Shown: piece by piece, positions 1-9,295 of the stretch
How the letters are laid out: every line of letters starts with the position of its first letter
Position numbering within the stretch: position 1 is the stretch's first letter
Source: Oscillospiraceae bacterium
Lineage (GTDB): Bacteria; Bacillota; Clostridia; Oscillospirales; Oscillospiraceae
NCBI GenBank assembly: GCA_015068305.1
Contig: SVKV01000022.1
Location: 1-32,312, forward strand
DNA: 32,312 nucleotides
Reading direction: 5' to 3'
Program-made: the position numbers and the translations under genes
Notes under the pieces: generated by a model
Databases searched by the model: none
The model's input: only the letters and a program-made list of their open reading frames with translations
Told to the model about the DNA's origin: nothing

Positions 1-91
1 CAACAATTTTTCGCCTGGGATTGCCCAATATTCTGATGCAGTCGGCATATACCTTTTATATCTTTGGCCTAAATTTGATTCTGGCGGGTTT

Positions 92-111
92 CTGTGACCA
101 GGCGGTCACAG
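92..111. repeat. Perfect 8-bp inverted repeat at the left-end junction
   Basis: CTGTGACC and GGTCACAG flank a 4-base AGGC spacer. The repeat lies exactly where an AT-rich stretch (about 1-110) of no recognisable coding content gives way to the rhodanese-encoding sequence. There is no T-run, so it is not an obvious intrinsic terminator. It could be an operator, the remnant of a mobile-element end, or a foldback structure linked to a rearrangement or assembly break. Confidence 0.4.
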
Positions 112-1749
112 CATTGGGCCTGTACTATTCTGGTCTGCTACTCCGGCAAGCGCTACGCACAGGCTGCAACCAATGCTCTGTCCGCCATCGGCTACGATAT
201 GAGCAAGGTTTACACCCTGGAAGGCGGCTTCACCAACTGGTCCGAGACTCTGCCCGAGCTGACCACCGCTGGCGGTGCTGTTGAGGCTCCCGAGGCTGCT
301 GTCCGCAACGACCTGGTTCTGTACGAATCCGCTGACATCGACACCCTGGATCCCATGGAAACCAAGACCGGTGCCGGCACCAAGCTGGCAGGCCTGCAGT
401 ACGAAGGCCTGATCAAGTACATGTATGAGTATGCTGCTGACGGCAGCACTGTCAACACTGCCAAGCCCAACCTGGCTGAAAGCTGGAACTTCGACACCGA
501 GAACATGACCGTTACCTTCAACCTGAAGAAGGGTGTCAAGTTCCACAATGGCGACGAGTTCACCGCTGAGGACGTTCTGTACTCCTTCGAGCGCGCTCTG
601 AACAGCTCCACCAAGGCTGCTCTGATGGCAGGCTATGAGTCCGCTGAAGCTACCGACGACTACACTGTCGTCATGAAGCTGAACACCCTGTCCTCCGCAT
701 TCCAGTACAACATCTCCCAGATCCCCATGATGAACAAATCCTTCATGGAAGAAAAGGGTGAGGAGTTCACTCTGGAGACTGTCTGCGGCACCGGCCCCTA
801 CTACCTGTCCGAGCATCTGGAAGCTCAGAGCTTCACTGTTTCTGCTTTCGAGGATTACCACGGCGGCGCTGCTGAGATCAAGACTGTCCGCTATGACATC
901 CTGGGCGATCCCGCTGCTGCTATGATGGCTTTCGAGGCCGGCAGCTTCGACTACTTCACCACCCTGGCTGAAGTTGACGTTGACCGCATCATCGCTTCCG
1001 GCGAGTGGAACGTTGTGGAATACGAAGCATCCTTCGCCCGCTCTGTTTACATGAACCTGACCAACGGCATCTTCGACAATGTCAAGGTCCGTCAGGCTCT
1101 GGCTTATGCCACCAACAAGGAGAACATGGTTGCTCTGATTCAGAACGGCAAGGGCAACGTTGCTGATTCCTTCTTCCATCCCGAAATGATGGTCAACACC
1201 AGCGCACCCGACACCATCCTGGGCTACGACCTGGAGAAGGCCAAGACTCTGCTGGCTGAGGCCGGCTACCCCAACGGCGAAGGCATCCCCACCCTGAAGC
1301 TGGTCACCATGGAGACCCACAAGGACTACGCCCTGGCTGTTCAGCAGGACTACGCAGAGCTGGGCATCAACGTGGAGATCCTCTTCCTGGATGCCAACAC
1401 CTTCATGGCTGATATGGTTGCCGGCAACTATGACATCGCTGTCAACATCTGCAACCTGGGCAACATGGTTTATCCCTGGGGCCGTATCTTCGAGAGCCAG
1501 TATCTGGGCCAGACCAACTTCGGTCTGATCAACGACGCAGAGATCGACAGACTGTTCGCCGAGATCAACGTGACTCTGGACGACGAGACCCAGAAGGAAC
1601 TGATCCACGAGCTGATCAACTACATCACCGAGAACGTGATCTATCTGCCTCTGACCTACAGCGCAAACTTCGTGGCTTACAACCCCGATCTGGAAGTTAC
1701 CGTGCATCCCATGTCCGTGACTCCCTACTACGTCCGCTGGACCAAGTAA
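94..1749 (+). CDS. Rhodanese-domain fragment fused to a peptide-binding protein (SBP_bac_5), 5'-truncated
   Basis: This is the extracytoplasmic binding component of the peptide ABC transporter encoded just downstream. Residues about 11-55 are the C-terminal half of a rhodanese domain: the CYSGKR active-site loop at residues 15-20 and a VYTLEGGFTNW ending. An Ala/Glu-rich linker follows. From about residue 75 to the end the protein is an SBP family 5 (DppA/OppA) lobe pair, with LAESW, VKFHNGDEFTAEDV and DNVKVRQALAYAT motifs. No signal peptide or lipobox is present, and the N-terminal half of the rhodanese fold is missing. The GTG at 94 has no good ribosome site and is probably not the native start. 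The likely ancestor was signal peptide, rhodanese, then SBP, with the 5' part lost at a junction near 112-121. Codon use is strongly biased, as in a highly expressed gene. The SBP assignment is firm; the start is not. Confidence 0.8.
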   Translation: MTRRSQHWACTILVCYSGKRYAQAATNALSAIGYDMSKVYTLEGGFTNWSETLPELTTAGGAVEAPEAAVRNDLVLYESADIDTLDPMETKTGAGTKLAGLQYEGLIKYMYEYAADGSTVNTAKPNLAESWNFDTENMTVTFNLKKGVKFHNGDEFTAEDVLYSFERALNSSTKAALMAGYESAEATDDYTVVMKLNTLSSAFQYNISQIPMMNKSFMEEKGEEFTLETVCGTGPYYLSEHLEAQSFTVSAFEDYHGGAAEIKTVRYDILGDPAAAMMAFEAGSFDYFTTLAEVDVDRIIASGEWNVVEYEASFARSVYMNLTNGIFDNVKVRQALAYATNKENMVALIQNGKGNVADSFFHPEMMVNTSAPDTILGYDLEKAKTLLAEAGYPNGEGIPTLKLVTMETHKDYALAVQQDYAELGINVEILFLDANTFMADMVAGNYDIAVNICNLGNMVYPWGRIFESQYLGQTNFGLINDAEIDRLFAEINVTLDDETQKELIHELINYITENVIYLPLTYSANFVAYNPDLEVTVHPMSVTPYYVRWTK

Positions 1750-1763
1750 TCCCATAATCATCC

Positions 1764-1791
1764 GCGGCGGGGCTGTTTTCAGTCCCGCCGC
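1764..1791 (+). terminator. Stem-loop between the binding-protein and permease genes
   Basis: A 12-bp stem (GCGGCGGGGCTG with CAGTCCCGCCGC, one G-T pair) closes a TTTT loop 14 bases after the stop codon. It is followed by a T-rich but interrupted tract. In this position it more likely acts as a partial terminator or 3' stabiliser that raises binding-protein mRNA relative to the permeases than as a full stop. Confidence 0.7.
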
Positions 1792-1831
1792 TTCCGCCTA
1801 TTCTTTTATTCTTTTGGAGGGAGGTCCTCGG

Positions 1832-2773
1832 ATGCTCAAATATATCATCCGCCGAACCCTGCTGATCATTCCCATCCTGCTGGCTGTGATCTTTATTGTA
1901 TCTTTTATCATGGAACTGACTCCCGGCACACCGGGCAGAGTTCTGCTGGGTCCTGTGGCAACCCAGGAACAGGTGGATCTGCTGGACCAAAAACTGGGTA
2001 CAGACCGTCCGTTCCTGGAGCGGTATTTTGACTATATCAAGAATATCCTGCTGCACTTTGATTTTGGAAATTCCTACCGGACAAACAAGCCGGTTGTAAA
2101 AGAGCTGCTTGTCCGGTTCCCCTATACACTGAAACTGGCCTTTGCGGCGGTTTTGGGATCGTCCCTGCTGGGTATCCCCATCGGTGTGCTGATGGCTGCC
2201 AAGCGGAATATGCTCATTGACCGCAGTGTCAACATTCTGGCGATGGTCTTTGCCGCCATTCCCAGTTTTGCGATGGCCCTGGGCATGATCTATATCTTTG
2301 CGGTGAAGCTGGAATGGTTTCCGCCCTACGGTGCCAAAACCTGGAAACACTATATCCTGCCCATGGCGACGCTGATCCTGCCTGCCTCCGTGGGTCGGAT
2401 GCGGCTGGCCCGGACCACCATGCTGGAAGCCATCCGGCAGGAGTACATCACCATGGCCCGGAGTAAAGGCATCCCGGAAAACCGGGTGATCTTTGTCCAT
2501 GCGCTGAAGAATTCTCTGATCCCGCTGATCACCTCGATCTTAACCAGCTTTTCCGGTATGCTGGGCGGCACCATCATTCTGGAGAATATCTTCGGATTTC
2601 CGGGTCTGGGTGCCTACATCATCAACGGCATCAACACCAAGGATGCCCCAACGGTGCTGGCTTCCACCACATTTTTGGCTGCGGTCTTCTGCCTGACTTC
2701 CCTGGTGCTGGATATTATCTATGCGCTGGTGGATCCCCGGGTGCGGGAGCGCTACAAGACGGTTGGAAAGTAA
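1832..2773 (+). CDS. dppB: Peptide ABC transporter permease, DppB/OppB type
   Basis: This is the first membrane subunit of a peptide-type (nickel/dipeptide/oligopeptide) importer. The 313-residue length is typical. An N-terminal membrane helix (IIRRTLLIIPILLAV) is followed by an extracytoplasmic segment, a cluster of further helices, and the cytoplasmic EAA loop (EYITMARSKGIPENRV), which docks with the ATPases. The C-terminus has the usual DPRVRERY ending. The ATG at 1832 is preceded by GGAGGGAGG at 1816-1824; the upstream in-frame TTG at 1814 overlaps that site and is rejected. The gene sits between the binding protein and the second permease, separated from the latter by 12 bases. The exact peptide substrate class cannot be read from sequence, so the Dpp symbol is by family only. 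Confidence 0.9.
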   Translation: MLKYIIRRTLLIIPILLAVIFIVSFIMELTPGTPGRVLLGPVATQEQVDLLDQKLGTDRPFLERYFDYIKNILLHFDFGNSYRTNKPVVKELLVRFPYTLKLAFAAVLGSSLLGIPIGVLMAAKRNMLIDRSVNILAMVFAAIPSFAMALGMIYIFAVKLEWFPPYGAKTWKHYILPMATLILPASVGRMRLARTTMLEAIRQEYITMARSKGIPENRVIFVHALKNSLIPLITSILTSFSGMLGGTIILENIFGFPGLGAYIINGINTKDAPTVLASTTFLAAVFCLTSLVLDIIYALVDPRVRERYKTVGK

Positions 2774-2785
2774 GGAGGACTCCAG

Positions 2786-3676
2786 ATGAATGAAAGACTG
2801 AAATCCCGTCCTCCCGTAAAACGCAGGAGGAGAAGCACGGCCCTGCGTGTTCTGAAGGAATTGATGAAAAATCCCCTGTCTGCCGTATGCTTGCTCTTTG
2901 TGGTATTTCTTGTTCTGGTGATTATTTTCGCTGATAAAATTGTTCCCTATGAGCTGGGCATCAAAATGAACGGCTCCGCCCGGCTGCTGGAGCCCTGCGC
3001 CGAGCATATCTTCGGCTGCGACAATCTGGGCCGGGATATGTTCTCCCGGATGGTCCATGGCACCCGTAATTCCCTGTCCATGGGCATTGGTGTCACGGCT
3101 GTTGTGATGGTGGCCGGTACCGTTTTGGGCGCCATCTGCGCCTATTACGGCGGTGTGCTGGATATGGTCATCATGCGTATCTGCGACCTGTTTCTGTGCA
3201 TCCCCGGCATTCTGATGGCTCTGGCTCTGGTGGCCGCACTGGGCCCCGGACGGAAGAATCTGCTGATCGCCATCGGTATTTCCAGCATTCCCGGTGTCAC
3301 CCGGCAGTTCCGGGCACTGATGCTGAACGTAATTTCCAATGACTACATTACTGCTGCCCGGGCTGCCGGTGCCCGGGACGGCTATATCATCATCAGGCAT
3401 GTGCTGCCCAATGTGATGGCTTATATCGTACTGACAGCCACCAGTTCCATTTCCGGTATGATCATGCAGATTTCGGGCCTTAGCTACATTGGCATGGGCA
3501 TCCAGCATCCGGAACCGGAGTGGGGCGCCATGCTCAGCGATGCCCGTACCTTCATGGCGGACGGTCCCCATCTGATGATCATTCCGGCTGTGACGATTCT
3601 GCTGGTTTCTCTGGCCTTCAATCTGCTGGGCGATGCCCTGCGGGATGCGCTGGATCCCCGGCTGAAGGGTGAATAA
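2786..3676 (+). CDS. dppC: Peptide ABC transporter permease, DppC/OppC type
   Basis: This is the second membrane subunit of the peptide importer, 296 residues. It has a basic N-terminus (residues 1-24), one N-terminal helix, then a HIFGCDNLGRDMFSRM motif. That motif is diagnostic of DppC/OppC proteins, which usually read H-x-x-G-T-D-x-x-G-R-D. The EAA loop is DYITAARAAGARDGYIIIRHVLPN, and the protein ends in GDALRDALDPRL, again characteristic. AAGGAGGA lies directly upstream of the ATG. It is transcribed with its neighbours, with gaps of 12 and 11 bases. Nothing is missing. Confidence 0.92.
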   Translation: MNERLKSRPPVKRRRRSTALRVLKELMKNPLSAVCLLFVVFLVLVIIFADKIVPYELGIKMNGSARLLEPCAEHIFGCDNLGRDMFSRMVHGTRNSLSMGIGVTAVVMVAGTVLGAICAYYGGVLDMVIMRICDLFLCIPGILMALALVAALGPGRKNLLIAIGISSIPGVTRQFRALMLNVISNDYITAARAAGARDGYIIIRHVLPNVMAYIVLTATSSISGMIMQISGLSYIGMGIQHPEPEWGAMLSDARTFMADGPHLMIIPAVTILLVSLAFNLLGDALRDALDPRLKGE

Positions 3677-3687
3677 GGAGGAGAAAC

Positions 3688-4680
3688 ATGAAACAGGAAC
3701 TTTTGAAAGTCACCGATCTGCATATCTCCTTCAAAGCTAAGGGCGAGCCTGTCCGGGCGGTTACCGGCGTGACGTTTTCTGTCAGCAAGGGTGAAACCCT
3801 GGGCATTGTCGGTGAGTCCGGCGCGGGAAAATCTGTGCTGGGTCTTTCCCTGATGGGCCTGCTGCCGGAGAATACCGCCTACATCCCCGGCGGTTCCATC
3901 GAATTTGACGGAACAGACTTGCTGAAGCTGAACAAAAAGCAGATCCGTGCCTTCCGGGGCGACCGGATCTCCATGATCTTCCAGGATCCCATGACCAGTC
4001 TGAACCCGGTGATGACCGTGGGGGACCAGATCATCGAAGCCCTTCGCTACCACAATAAGGAGCACTTAAGCAAGCGGGAAATGGAGCAGCGGGTGGATGA
4101 AGTGATGGAGCTGGTGGGTATCCCTGCCCACCGGAAGAAGGAATACCCCCACCAGTTTTCCGGCGGTATGCGCCAGCGGGTGGTCATCGCCATTGCCCTG
4201 GTCTGCAACCCGGAACTGCTGATTGCCGACGAGCCTACCACCGCGCTGGATGTGACCATCCAGGCCCAGGTGCTGGCCATCATCCGGCAGCTGCAGAAGC
4301 AGCTGGGCACCTCCATGGTGCTGATCACCCACGACCTGGGCATCGTTGCCAAGATGTGCGACCGGGTTGCGATTATGTACGCAGGAGAAATGGTGGAGCA
4401 GGGAACCATCGAGGATATCCTCACCGGCGATTTCCACCATCCCTATACCCTGGGTCTGCTGGGTTCCATTCCCAACCTGGAAGAGGACACCGACCGCTTA
4501 AAGCCCATCCCCGGCCTGATGCCCCCGCCCAATGCGCTGCCCGAGGGCTGCCGGTTCCATCCCCGGTGCGCGCATTGCATGGAGATTTGTAAACATAAGG
4601 CACCGGAACAGCATTATGAACATGACGGACACTATGTGGCCTGCCATCTGTTTGCAAAGGAGGGACAGCGCGATGAATAG
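3688..4680 (+). CDS. dppD: Peptide ABC transporter ATP-binding protein, DppD/OppD type
   Basis: One of two ATPases that energise peptide import at the inner face of the membrane. 330 residues. Walker A GESGAGKS is at 42-49, signature FSGGMRQR at 157-164, Walker B ending DEP at 181-183, and H-loop His215. The C-terminal oligopeptide-transporter extension carries Cys288, Cys294, Cys297 and Cys301 (spacing x5, x2, x3), the cluster typical of DppD-like subunits and reported to bind an iron-sulfur cluster in relatives. The ribosome site AAGGAGGA precedes the ATG. The last codons overlap the start of the next gene. Confidence 0.93.
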   Translation: MKQELLKVTDLHISFKAKGEPVRAVTGVTFSVSKGETLGIVGESGAGKSVLGLSLMGLLPENTAYIPGGSIEFDGTDLLKLNKKQIRAFRGDRISMIFQDPMTSLNPVMTVGDQIIEALRYHNKEHLSKREMEQRVDEVMELVGIPAHRKKEYPHQFSGGMRQRVVIAIALVCNPELLIADEPTTALDVTIQAQVLAIIRQLQKQLGTSMVLITHDLGIVAKMCDRVAIMYAGEMVEQGTIEDILTGDFHHPYTLGLLGSIPNLEEDTDRLKPIPGLMPPPNALPEGCRFHPRCAHCMEICKHKAPEQHYEHDGHYVACHLFAKEGQRDE

Positions 4681-5641
4681 TCCCTGGCTTCTGGAAACCA
4701 GAAATTTAAAGAAATATTTCCCCGCCGGTCCCGGCATGACCCTCCATGCTCTGGACGGCATCAATCTGCGGATCCGCCCCGGCCGCACCCTGGGTGTGGT
4801 AGGTGAATCCGGCTGCGGCAAAAGTACCCTGGGCCGCACCATTCTGCGGCTGACGGAGCCCACCGAGGGCCAGATCTTTCTGAATGGCCGGGAAATCACC
4901 GGAATGGGCAAGAGAGAACTGCGTAAATTGCGCACCAAAATGCAGATCATTTTCCAGGACCCTTACGCTTCCCTCAATCCCCGGATGACCATCGAGGATT
5001 CCATCGCCGAGCCCATGCTGGTCAACGGCCTGTTCCGGACCAAGGCGGAGGCCTACGGCCGGGTGGATGAGCTGATGGAAATTGTCGGATTGGCTCCCCG
5101 GAATGCATCCCTGTTCCCTCATGAAATCTCCGGCGGTCTGCGCCAGCGGGTGGGCATCGCCCGGGCCCTGGCTACGAACCCGGAATTCATCGTCTGCGAT
5201 GAGCCGGTTTCGGCGCTGGATGTTTCCATCCAGGCCCAGATTCTGAATCTTCTGATGGACCTGCAGGATCAGATGGGAATGTCCTACCTGTTCATTACCC
5301 ATGACCTCAGCGTGGTCAAGCATATTTCCCATGACATCGCGGTGATGTATCTGGGCCAGTGCGTGGAAAGCGGTTCCACCGAAGAAATCTTCAGGCATCC
5401 GGCCCATCCCTACACCAAAGCATTGCTGGCGTCCATTCCCACCCCCAGCCTGTCCACCCGGGACAAAGAACCCCAGATCATCCGGGGCGAGGTGGTCAGT
5501 CCCATCAATCCGGCTCCCGGCTGCCGTTTTGCGGCCCGCTGCCCCTATGCCACGGACTGCTGCCGGGAACCTCAGCAGGAACGGGAGATCCGGGAGGGTC
5601 ATTTCGTCATGTGCTACCGGGCAGAAGAGCTGGCAGAGTAA
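4673..5641 (+). CDS. dppF: Peptide ABC transporter ATP-binding protein, DppF/OppF type
   Basis: The second ATPase of the peptide importer, 322 residues from the ATG at 4673, which overlaps the dppD stop by 8 bases and has AAGGAGGG at 4657-4664. A longer in-frame extension upstream to 4532 only reads through dppD in another frame and is rejected. Walker A GESGCGKS is at 44-51, signature ISGGLRQR at 152-159, Walker B ends CDEP near 175-178, and the H-loop is His210. The C-terminal extension holds Cys284, Cys290, Cys296, Cys297 and Cys314. It probably forms a heterodimer with the upstream ATPase. Confidence 0.93.
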   Translation: MNSPWLLETRNLKKYFPAGPGMTLHALDGINLRIRPGRTLGVVGESGCGKSTLGRTILRLTEPTEGQIFLNGREITGMGKRELRKLRTKMQIIFQDPYASLNPRMTIEDSIAEPMLVNGLFRTKAEAYGRVDELMEIVGLAPRNASLFPHEISGGLRQRVGIARALATNPEFIVCDEPVSALDVSIQAQILNLLMDLQDQMGMSYLFITHDLSVVKHISHDIAVMYLGQCVESGSTEEIFRHPAHPYTKALLASIPTPSLSTRDKEPQIIRGEVVSPINPAPGCRFAARCPYATDCCREPQQEREIREGHFVMCYRAEELAE

Positions 5642-5651
5642 GGAGCGGCCT

Positions 5652-7439
5652 ATGGAAACCTTGAAAAAATACTATATGACCGTGGAAAACCGCACCGGCG
5701 TCTGGCTGGAAAACGATGAGATCGCATACCTCAGCGACAAAAGCGGTGTGATCCAGGTCTGGAAAATGTCCATCCATGACAAAAAGCCCATCCAGCTGAC
5801 CCACTACAAGGAGCGGATCTGGCGGCTGGAAGCTGCCGCCAACCGCCGGGACATTCTGTTCTCCACCGATCTGGGCGGCAATGAGCAGGAACAGCTGTTC
5901 CTGCTGAAGGCAGGAGAGCGGGAGACAGTTGACCTGTGTCAGGACGGCACCACCCGGTTCAATCTGGGCGGCACCGATGCCGAAAGCAAGACCGTCTACT
6001 TCACCTGCAACCGCAGAAGCAAACCTAATTTCGACATTTGCAGGATGGATCTGGAAACCCGGGAAATTGTCACGGTGCTGGAGAGCGGGGACAACATGAA
6101 CATGCCCGCCTCCGTATCTCCGGACGGTAGGTTCATGCTGATCAACAAGCTCAAGGGCATGTCCGACAACCGGATGCACATTGTGAACATGGAAACCGGT
6201 GAAAGCCGGGACATCTATCCGGAAGGCGGCTTTGCCCAGTACGGCAGCCCTGCCTGGAAAGGGGATTCCAGCGGCTTTTACTTTACCACCGACGAGAATG
6301 ATGAATTCCTGTATGTGGGCTACTATGATGTGGCAACCGGGACTGTCAGCCATGTGTATCATACCGACCACGATGTGACCAAGGTGGCGCTGAGCAGCGA
6401 TGGAAAGTATCTTGCCATGGTGGTCAGCGTGGACGGCTTCGGTGAGTTCCGGATTCTGGATACGGCCACCGGCCGGTTTGTAGCTGCACCCATGCCCCCC
6501 AGAGGCTTCATCTACACCTATGCAGGGATGCAGTGGTCTCCCGTGGGCCACAAGCTGCTCTTTACCTTCTCCAGCGGCAGCCGCCCCTCGGGACTGTGGG
6601 TGCTGGATCTGGACGCGGATGCGGTATACGCCCTGACGGATGCAGAACTGTCCCGGGATATCCGGGATAAACTGGCAGAGCCCGAGGCCCATTCCTATGA
6701 ATCCTTTGACGGATTGCGGATTTCCTATCTTTTTTATAAGTCCAATGACAATCCGGATAACCCCACCATGATTCAGATTCACGGCGGTCCGGAGAGCCAG
6801 GAGTTCCCCATGTACGACCCGCTGGTGCAGTATCTGGTGGGGCAGGGCTTCAACATTGTTGCCCCTAATATCCGGGGCAGCATCGGCTACGGAAAGACCT
6901 TCCACCATTTGGATGATGTGGAAAAACGCATGGACAGCATCCGGGATATCGAGTGCCTTGCCCGGCATCTGCTGGATACGGGAAAAGTCCACCCCGGAAA
7001 GCTGGGTATCATGGGCGGCAGCTACGGCGGCTTTGCGACCCTCTGCGCCATTGCGAACTTCCCGGAGCTTTGGTCCGCGGCTGTGGATATTGTGGGCATG
7101 TCCAATCTGGAGACCTTCCTGGAAAATACAGCCCCCTACCGCCGGTCCCACCGGGAGGGTGAGTACGGTTCGCTGGAACACCACCGGGATGTGCTGAGAA
7201 AGGTTTCTCCCATCCATGTGGCCCATCAGATCACCGCACCGCTGATGGTCATTCACGGAGCCAACGACCCCAGAGTGCCGGTAAGCGAAGCGGTGCAGAT
7301 CGTTGAGAATCTCCGCAGCCGGGGTGTTTCCGTCAAGTACCTGTGTTACGGCGACGAAGGTCACGGCATCATGAAGATGGCCAATAAGCTGGACTGCTAT
7401 CCCCAGGTGGCGGCATTTCTGAAAGAGCATCTGCAATAA
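5652..7439 (+). CDS. S9-family serine peptidase (prolyl oligopeptidase / acylaminoacyl-peptidase type)
   Basis: A cytoplasmic peptidase that probably processes peptides brought in by the transporter encoded immediately upstream. 595 residues from the ATG at 5652, 10 bases after the dppF stop, with AAGGAG overlapping that stop. The first ~340 residues carry repeated PD40/WD40-like beta-propeller segments (for example WKGDSSGFYFTTDE and LSSDGKYLAMVV). The C-terminal ~240 residues are an alpha/beta hydrolase with nucleophile Ser457 in GGSYGG, Asp539 in GANDPRVP and His571 in GDEGHG. HGGPE near residue 380 likely forms the oxyanion region. There is no signal peptide. Proline specificity versus acyl-aminoacyl specificity cannot be decided by eye. 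Confidence 0.9.
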   Translation: METLKKYYMTVENRTGVWLENDEIAYLSDKSGVIQVWKMSIHDKKPIQLTHYKERIWRLEAAANRRDILFSTDLGGNEQEQLFLLKAGERETVDLCQDGTTRFNLGGTDAESKTVYFTCNRRSKPNFDICRMDLETREIVTVLESGDNMNMPASVSPDGRFMLINKLKGMSDNRMHIVNMETGESRDIYPEGGFAQYGSPAWKGDSSGFYFTTDENDEFLYVGYYDVATGTVSHVYHTDHDVTKVALSSDGKYLAMVVSVDGFGEFRILDTATGRFVAAPMPPRGFIYTYAGMQWSPVGHKLLFTFSSGSRPSGLWVLDLDADAVYALTDAELSRDIRDKLAEPEAHSYESFDGLRISYLFYKSNDNPDNPTMIQIHGGPESQEFPMYDPLVQYLVGQGFNIVAPNIRGSIGYGKTFHHLDDVEKRMDSIRDIECLARHLLDTGKVHPGKLGIMGGSYGGFATLCAIANFPELWSAAVDIVGMSNLETFLENTAPYRRSHREGEYGSLEHHRDVLRKVSPIHVAHQITAPLMVIHGANDPRVPVSEAVQIVENLRSRGVSVKYLCYGDEGHGIMKMANKLDCYPQVAAFLKEHLQ

Positions 7440-7444
7440 AAGCA

Positions 7445-7485
7445 ACAATCCCCGGCGGCACCAATGCGGTGCTGCCGGGGATTGT
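7445..7485. terminator. Bidirectional terminator between convergent operons
   Basis: An 18-bp stem with a single G-T pair and an AATGC loop (7463-7467). It starts six bases past the stop of the S9 peptidase gene and lies just past the stop of the minus-strand ABC ATPase. T-rich tracts are weak on both sides, but stem strength and its convergent position support termination of both transcripts. Confidence 0.8.
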
Positions 7486-7490
7486 GTGAT

Positions 7491-8501
7491 TTAGGGGAAA
7501 AGTACAGGATTTGTTACGGTCAGCCGGGCATTCACAATGTCGCCAATCTGCAGGGCTACCGGGCCGGCGCAGGATTTTTTCCACAGCGTACCGTCTTGAG
7601 AACGCAGGCAAATCAAAGAATCTGTGCCCCGGAAGGAAATTTCCTCCACCTGCAAAACATAGGTTCCGGTTTGATTCAGATCCAGACAGTCGGGGCGGAG
7701 CATGATCCGGTAAGCACCGTCGGGAACAGATGCGCAGCAGCGAATGCCGGTGGCTGTAAAAACGCCGTTTTCCACATGACCGGGAATGTACACACAGTTG
7801 CCGAAGTAGTCTGCAACCTGTTTGGTTTCGGGCTGTTCGTAAACTTCCCGGGGAGTGCCGATCTGGCTGAGCTTGCCGTCGAAAAGCAGCGCCACCCGGT
7901 CGGACATGCTCAACGCTTCCTCCCGGTCATGGGTTACCAGGATGACGGTCATGGAGAATTCTTTCTGCAGCTGCAGCACCAGATGGCGCATATCCTCCCT
8001 TAAGTTTTCGTCCAGCGCAGAGAAGGGCTCATCCAGCAGAAGCAGCTTCGGCTGGGCAGCCAATGCCCGGGCCAGGGCGATGCGCTGCTGCTGGCCACCG
8101 GAAAGTTCTCCCGGCTTGCGGCTTCCAAAACCTGCCATCCGGACCTTTTCCAGAAGCGTTTCCGCCGTTTTCAGCCGTTCCTGTTTGGGAACGCCCTGCA
8201 TTTTCAGAGGGAACGCCACATTCTCTGCCACGCTCTTGTGGGGAAACAGACGCATATCCTGGAACACCACCACGGTGCCCCGCTTGTGGATGGGTAAATT
8301 TGTAATATCCTGACCGTCCAGCAGGATCCGGCCGCTGCTTGCAGGCACAATGCCCGCAATGGTCTTCATCAGAGTGGACTTGCCGCAGCCGGAGGGTCCA
8401 AGGAGAGAAAGAAATTCACCCTCTGCTGCTTCCAATGACAGATCTTTCAAAACCACATCAGAATCATAACCGGAAAACAGATGCTCAATTTTCAGTTTCA
8501 C
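7491..8501 (-). CDS. ABC transporter ATP-binding protein of the YnjBCD-type importer, with C-terminal extension
   Basis: ATPase of the importer encoded by the next three minus-strand genes. 336 residues. Walker A GPSGCGKST is at 35-43, Q-loop Gln81, signature LSGGQQQR at 133-140, Walker B LLLLDEP at 153-159, H-loop His191. It therefore belongs to the PotA/FbpC/MalK-like importer ATPases. Residues ~235-336 form a TOBE-like regulatory extension (IMLRPDCLDL is typical of the first strand pair). As I recall, E. coli YnjD is only about 217 residues and lacks this extension, so this version is longer. The start overlaps the upstream permease stop as ATGA, indicating translational coupling. The substrate is unknown. 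Confidence 0.88.
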   Translation of the reverse strand: MKLKIEHLFSGYDSDVVLKDLSLEAAEGEFLSLLGPSGCGKSTLMKTIAGIVPASSGRILLDGQDITNLPIHKRGTVVVFQDMRLFPHKSVAENVAFPLKMQGVPKQERLKTAETLLEKVRMAGFGSRKPGELSGGQQQRIALARALAAQPKLLLLDEPFSALDENLREDMRHLVLQLQKEFSMTVILVTHDREEALSMSDRVALLFDGKLSQIGTPREVYEQPETKQVADYFGNCVYIPGHVENGVFTATGIRCCASVPDGAYRIMLRPDCLDLNQTGTYVLQVEEISFRGTDSLICLRSQDGTLWKKSCAGPVALQIGDIVNARLTVTNPVLFP

Positions 8502-9295
8502 AGGGAATCCTCTCCTTTCTGTATGCTGTGAATGGTGCCCTCAAAGAGGAAGAATACCAGCAGCGCGCTGCCTACGAATGCCACGGAGTACACGGAGGAC
8601 AATGCCCGGTCGCCGCTCTGAATATAAGGAACCAGCACCAGGGCGATGGTCTTTACCCGGCCGCCGCCCACCATCAGGGTGGTAAAATACTGACTGTATG
8701 ACAAAATGAAGCCCATGCTCACGGAGGAGAGAATTCCCGGCAGCAGGCTGGGCAGCGTCACCTCAAAGAAGCTTCGCAGGGGTGTTGCACCCAGAACCTG
8801 GGCCTGCTGCTCCAGTTTGCTGCCAACGGAACGGGTCACGTCGGTCATGATGGTGATGCAGTAGGGAACAGCTGCGATCAAATGCACCAAAATCACACCG
8901 GTTACCGTGTCGGAAAGTCCCAGCCGGATGAGGGTGATCTGGATGCCCATGGCGAAGACTGTGCCGGGCACCAATAGCGGGAAGAAAGATCCCATATAGA
9001 CCAGGGATTTGCCCCGGAATCGGTAAAGTTCAGTGGCCCGGGCAGTGAGAACACCGATGACTGTTCCCAAAATGCCGACAGTCAGAGCCAGGGAAATGCT
9101 GCTTAGCAGCAGCTTTGGCAGGCTGGCAGAGCCGAAAAACAGCTCCTTGACGGTACGAAGGGTGTAGCTTTCCGGTAAAAGCCCGGGCCAGGGCCAACGG
9201 CCTGTGACACTCCAGAGCAGCACCACCGCCAGGGGCAGAAAGATACAGCACAGAGCGGTGACCAGCAGGATGTTCAGCAGAGGATGCTTTCTCAT
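8498..9295 (-). CDS. ABC transporter permease, second membrane subunit of the YnjBCD-type importer
   Basis: Integral membrane subunit, 265 residues, about six predicted helices. An N-terminal helix (LLNILLVTALCCIFLPLAVVL) is followed by the BPD_transp_1 core and an EAA loop QAQVLGATPLRSFFEVTLP, which contacts the ATPase. Its nearest relatives by eye are PotC/PhnV-like permeases and the second half of YnjC. It overlaps both neighbours by four bases (ATGA), so all three genes are translated as a unit. In E. coli the two permease halves are, from memory, one fused protein; here they are separate genes. Confidence 0.87.
   Translation of the reverse strand: MRKHPLLNILLVTALCCIFLPLAVVLLWSVTGRWPWPGLLPESYTLRTVKELFFGSASLPKLLLSSISLALTVGILGTVIGVLTARATELYRFRGKSLVYMGSFFPLLVPGTVFAMGIQITLIRLGLSDTVTGVILVHLIAAVPYCITIMTDVTRSVGSKLEQQAQVLGATPLRSFFEVTLPSLLPGILSSVSMGFILSYSQYFTTLMVGGGRVKTIALVLVPYIQSGDRALSSVYSVAFVGSALLVFFLFEGTIHSIQKGEDSL

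Noticed and set aside
106..1761. 551-codon open frame antisense to the peptide-binding protein gene
   Set aside because: It mirrors a strongly codon-biased gene, has no ribosome site or recognisable motif, and the plus-strand product is a clear SBP_bac_5 protein.
4532..4672. N-terminal extension of the DppF ATPase
   Set aside because: It overlaps the conserved cysteine region of dppD in another frame, and a good ribosome site and ATG exist at 4657-4675.
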